64,000 bases of DNA from Rhipicephalus microplus (Eukaryota; Arthropoda; Arachnida; Ixodida; Ixodidae), in contig NW_027464589.1 of the NCBI RefSeq assembly GCF_043290135.1, forward strand, positions 7,321,001-7,385,000, in the 5' to 3' direction. The notes below the pieces were generated by a model. The model was given only the letters and a program-made list of their open reading frames with translations, was not told where the DNA came from and ran no database searches. Position numbers and translations under genes: made by a program. Within the stretch, counting starts at the first letter, position 1, and each line of letters starts with the position of its first letter. Shown piece by piece: positions 34,515-47,465 of the stretch.

Positions 34515-34770
34515 TGCTGTGTTGGGGGCTGGCTGGTCCCAACGAAGCAGAAGAAGACGGCCGACGGAGACGTACGCGGCCGGCGGGGACGCCGACCAGC
34601 CCGAACACGCGGGTTGGCGCAAAGCGCCGAAGAGAAGAACCACAACCGCTCTCCACGGTTACCCAACACACCTGGTTTTATTTTACAGTCGCCTTGAAAT
34701 CCGGGATGCCAGAGCGGCCTCCCTGGCATCCTCACATGTCATTCCGAAACCGAAAACCCAGAACACAACA
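34515..34770 (-). repeat. Gypsy 5' LTR (composite element)
   Basis: 256 bp, TGTTGTGTTC to ACACAGCA on the minus strand, differing from the 3' LTR at a few positions (for example an added CCA-type triplet and a 2-base loss). It supplies the promoter of the element. The ORFs across it are not genes. Confidence 0.9.
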
Positions 34771-34775
34771 GTATC

Positions 34776-35210
34776 AGAACCGTGAATAAATCATACGCTC
34801 GTTTGGTCGGCAGTCTCTACGACATGCAGAGCACAGTGTTTCTCTTATGAGCCTACATGCACTCGATTGTTTCACGAGAATCTCGAGTATAAGTAACATT
34901 GCCATAATAATCGGTGACGCTGTTTTATAATGCCATTATTGTAGAAGACAATAATTATTGCTTTCTGAAAGGCCTATTACATATTGAGCTTATTAAAAAA
35001 TATTAAGCTTATTAAAAACAACACACAAACATACTAAAAAGTGCCAAATGTATATATAGCCTGCCTGGTACGCTACGTAAATTCATTGCAGCCAGTTCTC
35101 GTTTTGTATTATAAGCGTAGTTCTATTATTAAGTTTCAAAAGTGTAGGCAGGCAGTGGTGCATCTTGTTTTGAGAAATGTACCTTCCTTGTATATGTACA
35201 CAGTAAACAC
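34776..35210. other. No recognised gene
   Basis: A/T-rich flank of the composite Gypsy insertion, with nothing recognisable. Confidence 0.4.
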
Positions 35211-35370
<160 letters not shown>

Positions 35371-35379
35371 GAGAGAGAG

Positions 35380-35572
35380 AGGTCGTAGGTTCGATTCCTG
35401 CTCACAGCTGGTAATTTTTTCTTCCACTTTTTTTTCTTCTTTATCTTATTTACATTCCATTGGTTCTAATAACTTCCCCTGTACATTCCTTGGCATTACT
35501 GTCTGTTATATCTCATTAATATTGTGTTAAAACACGGAAATACGAGCCCTTAGGTATACATTTCTCTCCCTT
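35380..35572 (+). mobile_element. tRNA-derived SINE, 5'-truncated
   Basis: Begins at a clean box B (GGTTCGATTCCTGCTCAC), then TTTTTTCTTCCACTTTTTTT, ATTCCATTGGTTCTAATAAC and CTTGGCATTACTGTCTGTTA, ending with GAGCCCTTAGGTAT. Box A has been replaced by the microsatellite. I recall closely similar tick SINEs; the name was not verified. Confidence 0.7.

Positions 35573-35576
<4 letters not shown>

Positions 35577-35651
<75 letters not shown>
35577..35651. repeat. (AT)n microsatellite
   Basis: About 37 AT units directly abutting the Penelope-derived segment. Confidence 0.98.
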
Positions 35652-35655
<4 letters not shown>

Positions 35656-36245
35656 CGCGGAGTAGTTAAAGGCTTAGAACTTCCTAAAATGCCCGCTTAC
35701 CAGCCTCTGCCACAATACGCGGCACCCCTCCTTCTACGACGAATTGTTTACGGGACTCCGAGTAGTGAAAGGCTTAGGACTTCCTGAAAAGCTCTTTTTT
35801 GCCCCACACTGAACCGTCAGTGCACGGAGGGGCCGTCTGATCGGGAGGAATGCATTAGTGAACGGAAACATACGCAGACCGCTGACATCAGAAAGGTGAA
35901 GGGGAGAAGGGGGAGAGAGATGAAGGGGGAAGTGGAAGGAAGAGTGGAAGGGGGGCACCCGAGGGGCGTCCACCGTATATCATTTTTCTCGTCTTCTTCT
36001 CTTTTTCTTCTTTTTCTTTCTTTTTTTTCTTTTTTTTGCTTTTTCGTTTTTTCCTTTTTTGACTTTTTTCCTCTTTCCTCGCCCTCTAATTTGAGATTGT
36101 ATAAAGCTGAGCACCAACAAACTGTATCTTTAATCCTGATGAAGGCCAGACTCTAGGCCGAAACGTCGAAATAAACCACGTTGTGACCGCTCACGGAGGA
36201 TCTACTGGACTATATGCAACGCTACGGCCACTCAACCACCATGCC
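35652..36245 (+). mobile_element. Penelope-like element terminal segment with ribozyme
   Basis: Non-coding. Two similar words, GCGGAGTAGTTAAAGGCTTA (35656) and CTCCGAGTAGTGAAAGGCTTA-like sequence (35756), about 100 bases apart, are followed by a pyrimidine-rich stretch (35985-36085) and then a hammerhead ribozyme. Hammerheads of this short-stem-III kind are known from terminal repeats of Penelope-like elements, hence the assignment. No coding part of the element is present here. Confidence 0.6.
36129..36175 (+). ncRNA. Type I hammerhead ribozyme, minimal stem III
   Basis: The core CTGATGA (36136-36142) is followed by stem II GGCC/GGCC (36144-36147 with 36156-36159, loop AGACTCTA) and GAAAC-GTC (36160-36167), cleaving after C36167. 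Stem I pairs TC with GA and TTTA with TAAA around a small internal loop. ACGT (36163-36166) is self-complementary, so stem III would form between two molecules or two tandem copies, as reported for Penelope-like element hammerheads. All core bases are consensus. Confidence 0.82.
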
Positions 36246-36248
36246 TGC

Positions 36249-37379
<1,131 letters not shown>

Positions 37380-37560
37380 TTATGTGGAGAATCGACATGA
37401 TTTAGAAGTCCGCACTAGAGATATATCCAACTTTTAAGCAGAAAATTATTAAGGAAAAAATTTATGATAATAATTTGTAGTTCTCTACTGTTTGAGGCCA
37501 AGACGGAAGTATTGCAAACCAAGACACATCGGGCCAAATCACGGTGCAAGAATACTTAGG
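37380..37560 (+). pseudogene. Short LINE fragment
   Basis: Plus-strand copy of the 11500-11680 region of the minus-strand LINE: GTGGAGAATCGACATGATTT and ACTGTTTGAGGCCAAGACGG correspond to the reverse complements there. It encodes a decayed LLFEAR segment. Confidence 0.75.
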
Positions 37561-38884
37561 TGAGAGAACGGCGCCACTTTCGCCGTCCCCGTAAAGTTCT
37601 CCTTCTCAATAGCCCTCACAGATGGCGCTACCAACTACTGTCCAGCCGCGAGTTTACAAAGGCGAGCGCACGGAGGAAGGAAAGGTAAGGAGAGGTCCTG
37701 ACGTCACTCGTTGTGAAGCCGCGATGAAGCCAGAAGTCGGCCATATTGACTAGACAAATTCTTCTCTCTTGTTTACATATGAATGCGAAGCAGAAGGCGT
37801 GACTCCCTCTCCGGCTCGGAAAGCACGTGGGCTGCGCAGCGCGTGTGTCGTGACGATCCGAAACTAATGGAACTGGGCTCATCCAGCGGGACACCTTCAG
37901 CGGGACACCTTCGGCGAAATCGCTTCGTCCGAGTATTAACAGGGAGTAACAGCTCGCCGACAACGAAGCAACTACGAGAGAACGCGCGCTAGATGCAGTG
38001 ACAACGGCGAGTGCTTTCACGTCATTAATTCAGCAACTGTACAGACAACACGATCGGTCATGCGCTTTTTACGGTTGTATTCCGCCACGCGGCCGACGCA
38101 GCGTCCTGCCACTGTGTCCGTGTTCCGCGTGAAACTCACCAGCGTCAGCATTCTGCGACCGTGGTGACTTTGAGCACGGTGCTAGTGACAGTTGAACGTG
38201 GTTGCTGTTACGTTGAGATTACATGCAATGCTGGTGGAGAGTGTACCAAGCGGAACAGAAAAGGTGTTTTAATACGCACATGCAAGTTGTTACTGTACAC
38301 ACACAACACGAAACTACGTATGTGCACATGGTCCTCACGGCATCTTGCTGGGCTCAACAACGTCGTCCGTTGTCACAAGCAGGAGCACTGCTCAACCGTC
38401 ACTGACCTGCAAGGCGTTCATCGTCATTCAGCTTCGTCATGGTACCCAACGCAATTTCGCTGAACACTAACTGCTTCATCCGCGTCATCTGCCGCACGAT
38501 ACATGGATATGCACTTGTTCTACGCACTGTTGAAACCCCGTGATGGACAAAGGGATTTGTAAACGTTGCTAAGAGTAATGTAACAGCCAGGAGAACACTG
38601 CGTAACCAAAAACGCGGCGCCGAGCACAGATATCCGCCACGGCTCAGCACGAGAGCTGGGGAGGCACCCATTCCGCCACCAGCCGCGGCCGCTCACTGCT
38701 AGACCAGCTCCACTGCGCAACACGTAACCATAGCAACGCCACCATTGTGCCTAGTGAATATGGCCGCCATGATGTCATTTCCGCCACATTTTTTCACTGT
38801 ACAGACAGTACACTGTACAGACAGTACAGTGAAACATTCATTTTCATACATTCATACATTTTCGTACATTCATACATTTTCACT
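37561..38884. other. No recognised gene; CpG-containing spacer
   Basis: Contains a small tandem AGCGGGACACCTTC (37887-37915). Two related words face each other: TGACGTCAC...GGCCATATTGACTAG (37695-37750) and, inverted, CTAGTGAATATGGCCGCCAT (38750-38770). This hints at a decayed element with inverted ends. The repeated CACTGTACAGAC palindromes from 38795 belong to the inverted-duplication edge. Confidence 0.4.
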
Positions 38885-38901
38885 GTACAGACAGTACAGT
38901 G
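38795..38901. repeat. Snap-back palindromes at inner edge of right arm
   Basis: CACTGTAC-AGACA-GTACAGTG, a perfect 8-bp-arm hairpin, occurs at 38881-38901. It occurs in overlapping, partly duplicated form at 38795-38843, separated by short TTCATACATT tandem words. The 3' halves belong to the arm (compare 28764-28780); the 5' halves are its reverse complement. Confidence 0.85.
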
Positions 38902-39632
38902 AAAATGTTCCTGCATACCTGCACAACCGGCCTCATGGGTTCGTTAAGCATATGCTGAGACGGCTCGTTAACGCAAAGGAATACACCCCCACAGACATGG
39001 AAGAGCTCCCCGTTGAAGGTGTGTTTACGGTTCATTCTGAAAGAAGTGATGACGATCTGTACACTGTCGACTTCACCAAGCCATCGTGTACCTGCCCTGA
39101 TTTCAGGAAGCACAAGTACCCATGCAAGCACTTTTGTGTTGTTTTTAAGTACAGCGACAGGTGGGGCTTTTCCTCTCTTCCGCAGAGTTACCTGAATCGA
39201 CCGCAAATTACTCTTGGAAGCTGTCCAGACTCCGAAACAAGTTCCGAGATTCCCCTTGTCAATCAGCCCAGCCCTTCTGAAGTGTCTTCACAGGATCTTG
39301 GTACAGCAGCATCAGAGTCAGACATTCCCTTTGTCAATGAGACCAGCTTTTGTGAAGTGCCTTTACAGCCTGGGGTTACTATGTTTCCTGGGACAGCAGC
39401 CCTCTCAGTGTCAGAGCTACACAAAAGTATAACCGAGGAATTGGAAAAGTGCAGTTCCCTCATTTACTGCTGCCATGACGTTCAAACACTGGTGGAGGCT
39501 AGGGGCTTATTGCAAGCCACCTTCCGTAAGCTGGCTGAATCTGTGCCACAGAGTTCTGGCCTTTACATTCGGGGCTCACCGACAAAAGGATGCTCGTCTT
39601 TGAAGCCTCTTCCGAAAAGAAGACGCCTATAG
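38885..39632 (+). pseudogene. MULE transposase C-terminal part (right arm)
   Basis: From QYSENVPAYLHNRPHG to RRRL it repeats the end of the 28033-30087 frame, with very few substitutions (for example NAEEY to NAKEY and QIAL to QITL). The SWIM finger CTCPDFRKHKYPCKHF is intact. All catalytic residues are missing. The open frame from 38745 adds 40 codons of palindromic junction sequence. Confidence 0.92.
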
Positions 39633-42600
39633 TGTGCTGTCACTCTGCCATTGACGGGAGATTTGACTGCTAGGAAAGGATCGGGGGAAACGGTAGAGAT
39701 GGACCACTCGGTGATTTTTTTTTCATTATTTTTTGAAAAATTGCAATTGTTGCAAGACTATTTTACCATTCATAACTTTGGCCTAAACACAGTGTTTGGA
39801 CATCTTTGTGAATAATTTTTAGAATGTTTAGAGCTTTTAAGATTAATATGGTAAGTTTTATACTAGACTTCATTATAGTCATGCAATTGTGACATTGGCA
39901 ACGACTGTGTATGTGTATAAATGCAGCCGTAATTTTTTGTGTTGGTGATACTCTCAATTCAGAGAGTGTGTGAAAGTATGTTTTTAGGCTTCTGCTTTCA
40001 ATCTATGTGTATAAAACTGTTTGTAAAGTTGCATTCTTTCTGTACTTGCTACGGACGTGCTTGCTTTTATACTTTCCTTTTGACATTTTGATATAGTACC
40101 TGTTTTATGTGAAAGCATGCTGGTACATTTTTTTGGGTGGTCATTTCAAGATGTATTCATAGCGTGCTTGTAATATCCATAGACTGTAAATAAACCAAAT
40201 GTGAGAGAATGCGTATTGTGCACAGAAAGTTTACTGTGAAAATGTGAAGTATGGTTACCTACACAGCAGAGCAATTTCATCAAGACTGCTGCAACAGCTG
40301 TGACCGGTTGATGTAGAGGGTGGGCAAACAAACTGGCCTTTTTTTTAGGGCAACTATGGGAACTACCCCCTCAGTGAAACGCTTTAGGTATACATATTGA
40401 TACTGCAAAGGAAAGTTTGGCGTCCACCTAAATGTGGATGTCAAACTTTTCTTTGCAGAATCTTAATCCACCTTGGGGGTTTCCCCTAAATCTGGTCCAT
40501 ATTGATACTACTGACTTGGGCGAGCTGCTTAATTATTCGATCTGAAAACTTTTTAAATGGCACCATATGGGAATGGGGATATAAAAAGGGGTTGCATAAG
40601 GAACACGAACGCACAAGAAAATATTACCGGAAGGTGATCGTGTCAAGTTAGCATTTATCAGCTAGTATTTTTGAACTAAAATCTTTAACATGTACATTTA
40701 GTGTCGTGAAAATAGAAATGGTCAACGTAGAGCTGCCTAGTTTTTGCCCATCATGTATACAAAACATGCAACCCAATGTATGGTGCATACTACATCGCCT
40801 TTCCATGCAAAGGAGAGAAGCCTCACGAACCCTTTTCTTTGTGCCTTGGAGGTTTGTTCACTTTTTCCGTACACTCCTTCGGCCAATCAGCGGTACTTGC
40901 ATGCTGTAAATGAAATGAAGAATATTCATTTCTGGTGTTTTGCATGGTAACAGACACACACGTCGGCTTTGATAAGTGAAAAAAAAAACAAGCCCATGTT
41001 TTTATAGTTAACACCAGGGATGTAGCCATGATTTTCTTTCGCTCGCAACTACTGATGGAGGGAAGGCATGGCAAAACGTCAAAGGTGGGAGAGGAGGTAC
41101 AAGAGGTCCCAGCAAAACTGAGCATTTCGGTGTGCAGCAACCCCCGGCTATGTGTCTTGTTCACAGTCATAATGCTCTTGGGCTTTTCCTAAATGTATTC
41201 ATTGGCTAGAAATACCCTAAGGGCCCCAAAAGGGGCATATGTATAAGAGAAAATACGTTAAATACAGCTGCCGCAAAGTATGCACCTTACACGGAATGCA
41301 CACAATCTTTGAACTGGAAGGCTACTGCATATCTGAATGAGATTGAAACGTTTGCAAGTGCATAACGATGTAACATATGTGGTCTTCTTTTTCTCCTGTG
41401 TCTTCTGCTAGTATTCCATTTCAGATATGCATACTTTGACGGTTCCCTTGACAACTGGAAATGGCACATTGTCCAGAGGGATTTGAAATCTGCAGTGGAT
41501 CACGGAGAAGACGACATTGGCTGAGAATAAACAATAAAGAGGATTTAATGAAGGCACCTAGTTTTATGCATGGCAGAGGGCAATATCAAACCTCGTTTTA
41601 GTTTTTGTGTAATGGCAGCAAAAAACTTTAAGATGCGCTGCCTCTGGCAAGAAATTCTGGCTGGCTTTCTTCAACCAGAATAATAAATATAATTATCATT
41701 ATTATTAATAATTACCCAGACGTTTTTCGTATGGCGTTTAAGTTATAGCTTACAAGCAGCACCAACACGTTACAGTTTGGTTGGGCCTTGGGTTCTTAAT
41801 ACAACACTACAAAAAAGCTCGACGCTGACGCTTCAGCTTCTCATATGAGTTCAACATCGGGCCTGCCTCGCTCTAACGTGTAATTCACACTTTTAGCAGG
41901 ACCAGGGATGGCACATACGGATGTGTCACGAATAACCCAACCACAATTCGTGTCTCGTGTTGTGCTCGATTGCTTTTTCGGTGTTGAAAATAACATAAAT
42001 GTTAATTCTGAAACGCACAAATGGAAACAAAATAAACGCCCAAGCGCAGCTCTGCCTCGAATTCAAGGCAATTATCTAAAGAGCACAGGAGCAGAATAGA
42101 TAAGGTATGTGACCCTATGGCAGACCTTTAATTTTTTTAAAGTCATGACTAGCTTGCATGCGCTGTTCTAATCATGACTGGAGCCCGAAACTAAAACAGT
42201 TCACTTCCAATAACGTTTCTTAAAATTTCTGAAGATCGGGTCATGTCCCGGACCCGGTACTCCACTCAAACCGAAATGAATCGGTGCCAGGGAAACTGAA
42301 CCGGCAACTAGAACAATGATAACCCGACCTTCAAAAAGGCGAAAACCAATCAATTGTCTAGTGTTGCACTAACCGCAACTGCAAACAAGCCTGTCCTGCC
42401 GTGTTGAGTCCCTTCATCTACGTGTTTCAATGCTAAATCTACGTGCAGAGCAAAACATTAGGAAGCAATCGAGACATTCTTACATGTAGGTCTCTTGATG
42501 TCCGCACAGCATACCTCCCGTTGACAACAGCCAAGGACCTCTCAACAGCTTAATATTCAACAGCTTAATATGACAAGACAGCGCACGCCGCCACAGAACA

Positions 42601-42783
42601 GGAAGACGCCGCGCACAGTGTACAGCCACAGAACAGCACACAGCGAACCAAGTCTAGGTCGTGTTGAGCGAACGCTCTGCTAAACAGAGAGGGAGGGAGA
42701 GAGAGAGGAAAAAGGAAATGGTGGCTACGTCATCGCGGCAACGCCCCGCCCTGCATGGATTTGTTGTGAGAACAGTCGCACCC
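39633..42783. other. MULE non-coding DNA and left inverted end (right arm)
   Basis: Mirror of 24884-28032. It ends with the MULE terminus at 42783 followed by the 9-base duplication GTCGCGGGG (42784-42792) and Gypsy sequence. No intact coding sequence. Confidence 0.85.
40403..40458 (+). ncRNA. 25-bp stem hairpin, second copy
   Basis: Identical architecture to 27207-27262, here on the plus strand: fully paired 25-position stem with three G-U pairs and a 6-base loop. Confidence 0.6.
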
Positions 42784-42792
42784 GTCGCGGGG

Positions 42793-44841
42793 GTGAGGAA
42801 GCCGGCAATATGGCGACCCCATTCCGCCAAATTCTGGTTTTCAGGAACAGCACCGAGCTCCTAACTCGCGTTCGCAATTATCTTCTCCAAGCGCTACCGC
42901 GCATTGCTTTCATTGCGGATCGGCTCGGCATTTAGCCAATTTCGCGCAGTGTCCCGCGAGAAACCGCACTTGTCTTCCGTGCGGAAAAATCGGACATTTT
43001 CAGTCCGTATGCAATTCCCGTCCAGCAAATCTTCCTGAACCAGTTTCTTCGTCCACTCCTTCGAGCACTTCGAGACCAATACGGTCACCGTTTTAAATGT
43101 GGATGGCCTCCACACTACGTCCGAGCCCAGCATCGTAGCTTCAGTGGGCCATGTGCCCTTGTCATTTCTCGTGGACACTGGTGCCCGTCTCTTTAATCAG
43201 TTCCGCTGACTTTCATAGTCATTTTTCCAACATTCGGCTTTTGCCTTCACACGTCGTTCTACAAACATATTCCAAGGAAACGATTGATAATTTAGATCAT
43301 TTTACAGCTCAGGTCTCCTATCGCAGTCGCACTGCTTTCATTACTTTTTATGTAACTGCCAATGGCAGCTCGCTTTTGGGACGTGATGCCATCAGGGCTT
43401 CGTCCATCAACATCGTCAGTGCGTCTATGACGTGTGCTCAAGTCGACGTCCAAGATCATCTTCCGGCCAACGCGCCTTCTGAATTTCACCACATGTTCAC
43501 CTGTGAACTGGGTTGTGTGCGCGGTTTTGTGCATAAAGTGATGCGTCGACCAGGTGTGTGCCCTGTGCGTGCCAAGCTGTGCCGCATTCCTCTTCCTCTC
43601 CGTGAGCAAGTCTCTGCGGAACTGTCTCGCCTTCAAGCCAGCGGAATCATCGAGCCTGTCTCTGCTTCCGACTGGGTTTCTCCACTGGTCGTCGTCAAGA
43701 AAAAAGATGGATCCCTTCGACTATGCGTCGACTTACGAGAACTGAACAAGGCGATCGTCGTAGACGTGTTTCCACTTCCTCACATTCAGGAACTGCTTCA
43801 TCAGCTCTCCGGAGCGGTATGTTTCTCCAAGCTGGACCTCGCGTCTGCTTATCACCAAGTTGAACTTTCTGAGTGTAGTAGAGGTTTAACCACATTTGTA
43901 TCGCACGAAGGCTTGTTTCGGTTTCACCGCGTGTGTTTCGGGCTTGCATCTGCCCCTGCAGTGTTTCAAAAAATGATGTCAATTAATCTTAAGGGTTGTA
44001 ATGGCGCCCTCTGTTACTTAGATGACATTTTGGTGTGGGGACGTACTCGTGAAGAGCACGATGCTAACTTGCACACTGTTCTCAACCGCATCAGTGAATG
44101 TGGTATGAAACTTAATAACAAGGGCATTTTTTTCTGTGAATGAGTAACAATTTCTAGGACATAATGTCAGTTCCCGCGGTTTGACACCTGTTGAATCTAA
44201 AGTTCAGGCCATTGTCAATGCCCCACGGCCTACTGATGCCAAAACCTTGCAATCTTTTTTTAGGTTTTGTTGGTTATTATGCCAAGTTTGTCCCTCACTA
44301 TGCTGATGTTGTTGAACCACTGCGTACTCTACTTCGTCAAGCACAGCCTTTTAGCTGGTCAGCTGAAGCTGAGCAGAGCTTCCTTCGAGTTAAGTCAATA
44401 CTGGCCTCAAAGCCAGCTGTTAGTATTTTCAATGAGAAGCTTCCCATCGTCATCATGACGGATGCGTCCGATGTTGGACTGGGAGCAGTGTTTCAACAAC
44501 TCAGAGATGATCAGCTGATCACTATTGCTTTTGCATCTCGTACATTGACCCCTGCTGAACGCAGATATTCAGTAGGAGAGCGTGAAGCTCTCGCGTGTCT
44601 TTTTGCCTGTGAGAAATGGCATGTTAACTTGTGGGGCCGGCACTTCACATTACGTACAGATCACCAAGCACTAGTTGCTCTTCTTTCTGCAGGATCCGAA
44701 GGCCGCCGCCCCATTCGCATTTCCCGTTGGTGTGACAAACTCATGTATTATAATTTCAGTGTTCAATATTGTAAAGGTTCTAATAACGTGGTTGCTGATG
44801 CACTGTCGCGCCTTCCTCTTCAGATACCGATTACTGAATAG
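42793..44841 (+). pseudogene. Gypsy nucleocapsid, protease, RT and RNase H (right arm)
   Basis: Same domains as the left arm: knuckles near 42895-43015, DTGA near 43185 with the same one-base frame break, RT (43151-44143) with CYLDDILVWG, RNase H (44191-44841) ending VVADALSRLPL. Lesions peculiar to this arm are an extra T in a T run at about 44127 that shifts the frame before the thumb, and another in a T run near 44256. The RNase H end is intact here, unlike the left arm. Confidence 0.9.
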
Positions 44842-45000
44842 CGGGATGAGGAAGTTGTTTCATTAGTTACTTCCTGCATTACTAAAGCTGAGCTTCAGGC
44901 AGCTACAGCTGCAGATTCCACTTTGTCTCAAGTTCTCAAATATTTACGTGAAGGATGGCCTTCCAAATGTGCTCTTGCTTCTGAATTCTTGCCTTACTTC

Positions 45001-46458
45001 GCAGTCTGACAGGAACTGTCTTGTGTCGAGGACTTGCTTTTCCGCGATGACCGCGTGATTCCCCCTGCTTTTTTCCGTAACAAGCTAATACAGCTTGCCC
45101 ATGAGGCCCATCCAGGCATTGTCCGCACCAAAGAGAATCTCCGAGACAGGTACTGGTGGCCAGCCTTAGACAAGCAGGTCGAGCATGCAGTTTGCAACTG
45201 CCATATATGTCAGGCAGCTGACAAGTCTGCCAAACCTGCATTTTCTCCATTGCAGCCAGTCCAGTGGCCTGATCGGCGTTGGCAGAAACTCGGCATGGAC
45301 ATCATCGGTCCTTTGCATAATGTTCCGCAAAATGCCCGGTTCATTGTTTCTCTCATCGACTACCATTCCAAATGGCCAGAGCTTTGTTTCACACATACGG
45401 TTACTTCTGAGGTCATCATTGAGTTTCTGTCTTCAATCTTCAGCCGGGAAGGTTTTCCTGATGCCATAGTTACGGACAATGGTCCACAGTTTCAGTCCCA
45501 ACATTTCGAGGCTTTTCTTTCCCAACGAGGAATTCAGCACTTGAGGTCATCAGTTTTCTATCCCCAATCAAATGGGCAAATCGAGCGCTTTAATCGTGTT
45601 CTGAAGGAACATATCCAGATCGCCCAATTAGAGCACCGTCCCCTCAAGCAAGTCTTGACTAAATGTTGAGCTTCGTACAAGTTCACACCACAAGGCACCA
45701 CTGGAGTGTCTCCTGCTCAACTTCTCCATGGTAGGCAACCGCGAGTTGCTCTGGACATAGTCTCTTTGCCTCGTAACATAGCAGTGTCTTCTCCTGATCA
45801 AATCCGTACCAGAGTTTTTTCCCATCAACAAGCAATGAAAAAGTATGTCGACACGCGTCGAGGTGCAAAGCAGTCCAAAGTTCTCACTGGCGATCTAGTC
45901 AAGGTTTGTGTGCCAGGCAAGCGCCTTAAGTATCGGGGTCCTTACAAAGTCTTGGGCCAGGTTAGCCCCACTTCGTTTCGCTTAAGTGATGGTAACATCT
46001 GGAATGCTTCGCGCCTTGTTATTTTTCATACGGATTCGCCTTCAACACCTAAAAGTCTTCCCCATCACGTTCCGTCCGCGCCTTTCAACTATCCATCAGA
46101 TTATTACATGTGGCCTCCATGTACAGGCATTTCTTCTTCAAGGGGGGAGGAGTTACCAGTCTGTGTCGCGGGTTCAAGTACACGAAGTCTTACGGTTCAC
46201 TTCGAACCTTCATATTTGGCTGAGATCGTTGAACCAGACTTCGGTCCGCAAAATTCTTCCGAAGCTCATGCTGCGAGCTCTGATGAGACCGTGAATTTTA
46301 ACGCTCGTTCAGAGCATTCACAATCTTCTACTGCTCTTGATGTGTCACATCAGAGCACAAGTGACCAAGGTGCAGAGACACCTGATTCTACACCCAAAAG
46401 GGCCCGCCCTAAGCGGAAGCGGCAGAAGCCGCGTCGGTTCGAAGACTACGGGACGTAA
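45001..46458 (+). pseudogene. Gypsy integrase (right arm, nonsense-mutated)
   Basis: HHCC and the three catalytic acidic residues are present in 45034-45669. A TGA at 45667-45669, where the left copy has Leu, cuts the C-terminal domain off (45706-46458 continues in frame). The upstream TGA near 45007 is shared with the left arm. Stop at 46456, then the 3' UTR and polypurine tract. Confidence 0.92.
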
Positions 46459-46704
46459 AACTCTTGTTCATTACTGTTCGTGAACATTATTGTTCTGTAC
46501 AAAGGTCCAATGCATCCAAATCTATATTGTACAGAGTTGCATACATTTTTCAGTGCATTTTCAGGACTCATAGTGTGTGAGTTCGGTGTGCCGTGCTCTG
46601 AATTTTCATGTGTTCTAACGTACATACCTTGTATATACTTTGGTATCGATCATGTATAAATATAAACAGTGTATAGGTGAACTTTTTTTCGAGGAGGGGA
46701 TGAT

Positions 46705-46951
46705 TGTTGTGTTCTGGGTTTTTGGTTTCGGAATGACATGTGAGGATGCCAGGGGGCGCCGCTCTAGCATCCCGGATTTCAAGGCGACTGTAAAATAAAA
46801 CCAGGTGTGTTGGGTAACCGTAGAGAGCGGTTGTTCTTCTCTTCGGCGCTTTGCGCCAACCCGCGTGTTCGGGCTGGTCGGCGTCCCCGCCAGCCGCGTA
46901 CGTCTCCGTCGGCCGTCTTCTTCTGCTTCGTCTGGACCAGCCAGCCCCCAA
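46705..46951 (+). repeat. Gypsy 3' LTR, end-truncated (right arm)
   Basis: TGTTGTGTTCTGGG to CCAGCCCCCAA. The last bases (CACAGCA in the other copies) are missing and the sequence passes directly into a LINE tail. Confidence 0.88.
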
Positions 46952-47012
46952 TATACTTGTCACCACCCCGTTATAAAGGGGACGCTCATAGCATCCATCC
47001 ATCCATCCATCT
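46952..47012 (+). mobile_element. 60-bp LINE 3' tail
   Basis: ACTTGTCACCACCCCGTTAT, AAAGGGGACGCTCATAGC and CATCCATCCATCC match, in reverse complement, the 3' tail at 32077-32137. It is an extremely 5'-truncated copy fused to the LTR end. Confidence 0.8.
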
Positions 47013-47465
47013 TTTACATGCTCTTCTATGAACGGGACGCATAAAAATCGTGATAGCGCCTCGTACATTGTAAAATTTCTAAGATTTCTGTCTGTAACAT
47101 CAATCGGTAGATATGACAGATATTTTAGCTGCAGTCACTAATCTATACTGCCAGAATTATAGGCCGTACAGCGCTTGAAACGAACTGCTAATAGTGGCCC
47201 CTGAGCAGACGACGTCTGCCGCCGCATGCACGCACCCCTCGCTCCTCGCTCGCATATTTTGCGCGCGCATGCATAGGTGGCCTTGGGAGGAAGAGTTCCG
47301 AACAAGTTCGCGCATCCCTTCGCGATTTGCTGGTTTTCTTTCTCTTTAGCGCTCTCAGTGGCTTCCGTGCGTTTCCCCGGCGGCGCCAACTCCGATGTTT
47401 GCGCGCGTTTTTCACGCCGCGACAAAGGAGAGTGCTTTGCAGATTTCGACCAGTGGTTCTCAAGG
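47013..47465. other. Upstream region of THAP gene
   Basis: GC-rich from 47200 on, with several CpGs, as expected of a 5' UTR or promoter. No TATA box or splice site was identified with confidence. Confidence 0.35.

Larger units (their letters stand above)
20706..34775 (-). mobile_element. Composite Ty3/Gypsy element with nested MULE and LINE
   Basis: GTATC at 20706-20710 is repeated at 34771-34775. Inside are two LTRs of about 255 bp in the same orientation, a polypurine tract before the 3' LTR, gag next to the 5' LTR and pol next to the 3' LTR. About 8.7 kb of foreign DNA (MULE 24884-33547) lies between gag and the nucleocapsid/protease part. Without it the Gypsy element would be about 5.4 kb, a normal size. 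The boundaries were read directly from the sequence. The element is dead: shared stops and frameshifts in pol and a split gag. Confidence 0.88.
38885..46951 (-). repeat. Large inverted duplication, right arm
   Basis: Reverse complement of 20718-28780. It begins within the MULE transposase and ends inside the Gypsy LTR, seven bases before the LTR terminus. It then joins a 60-base LINE tail. Confidence 0.92.

Noticed and set aside
46568..47068. 166-codon minus-strand frame
   Set aside because: LTR plus LINE tail, not a gene.
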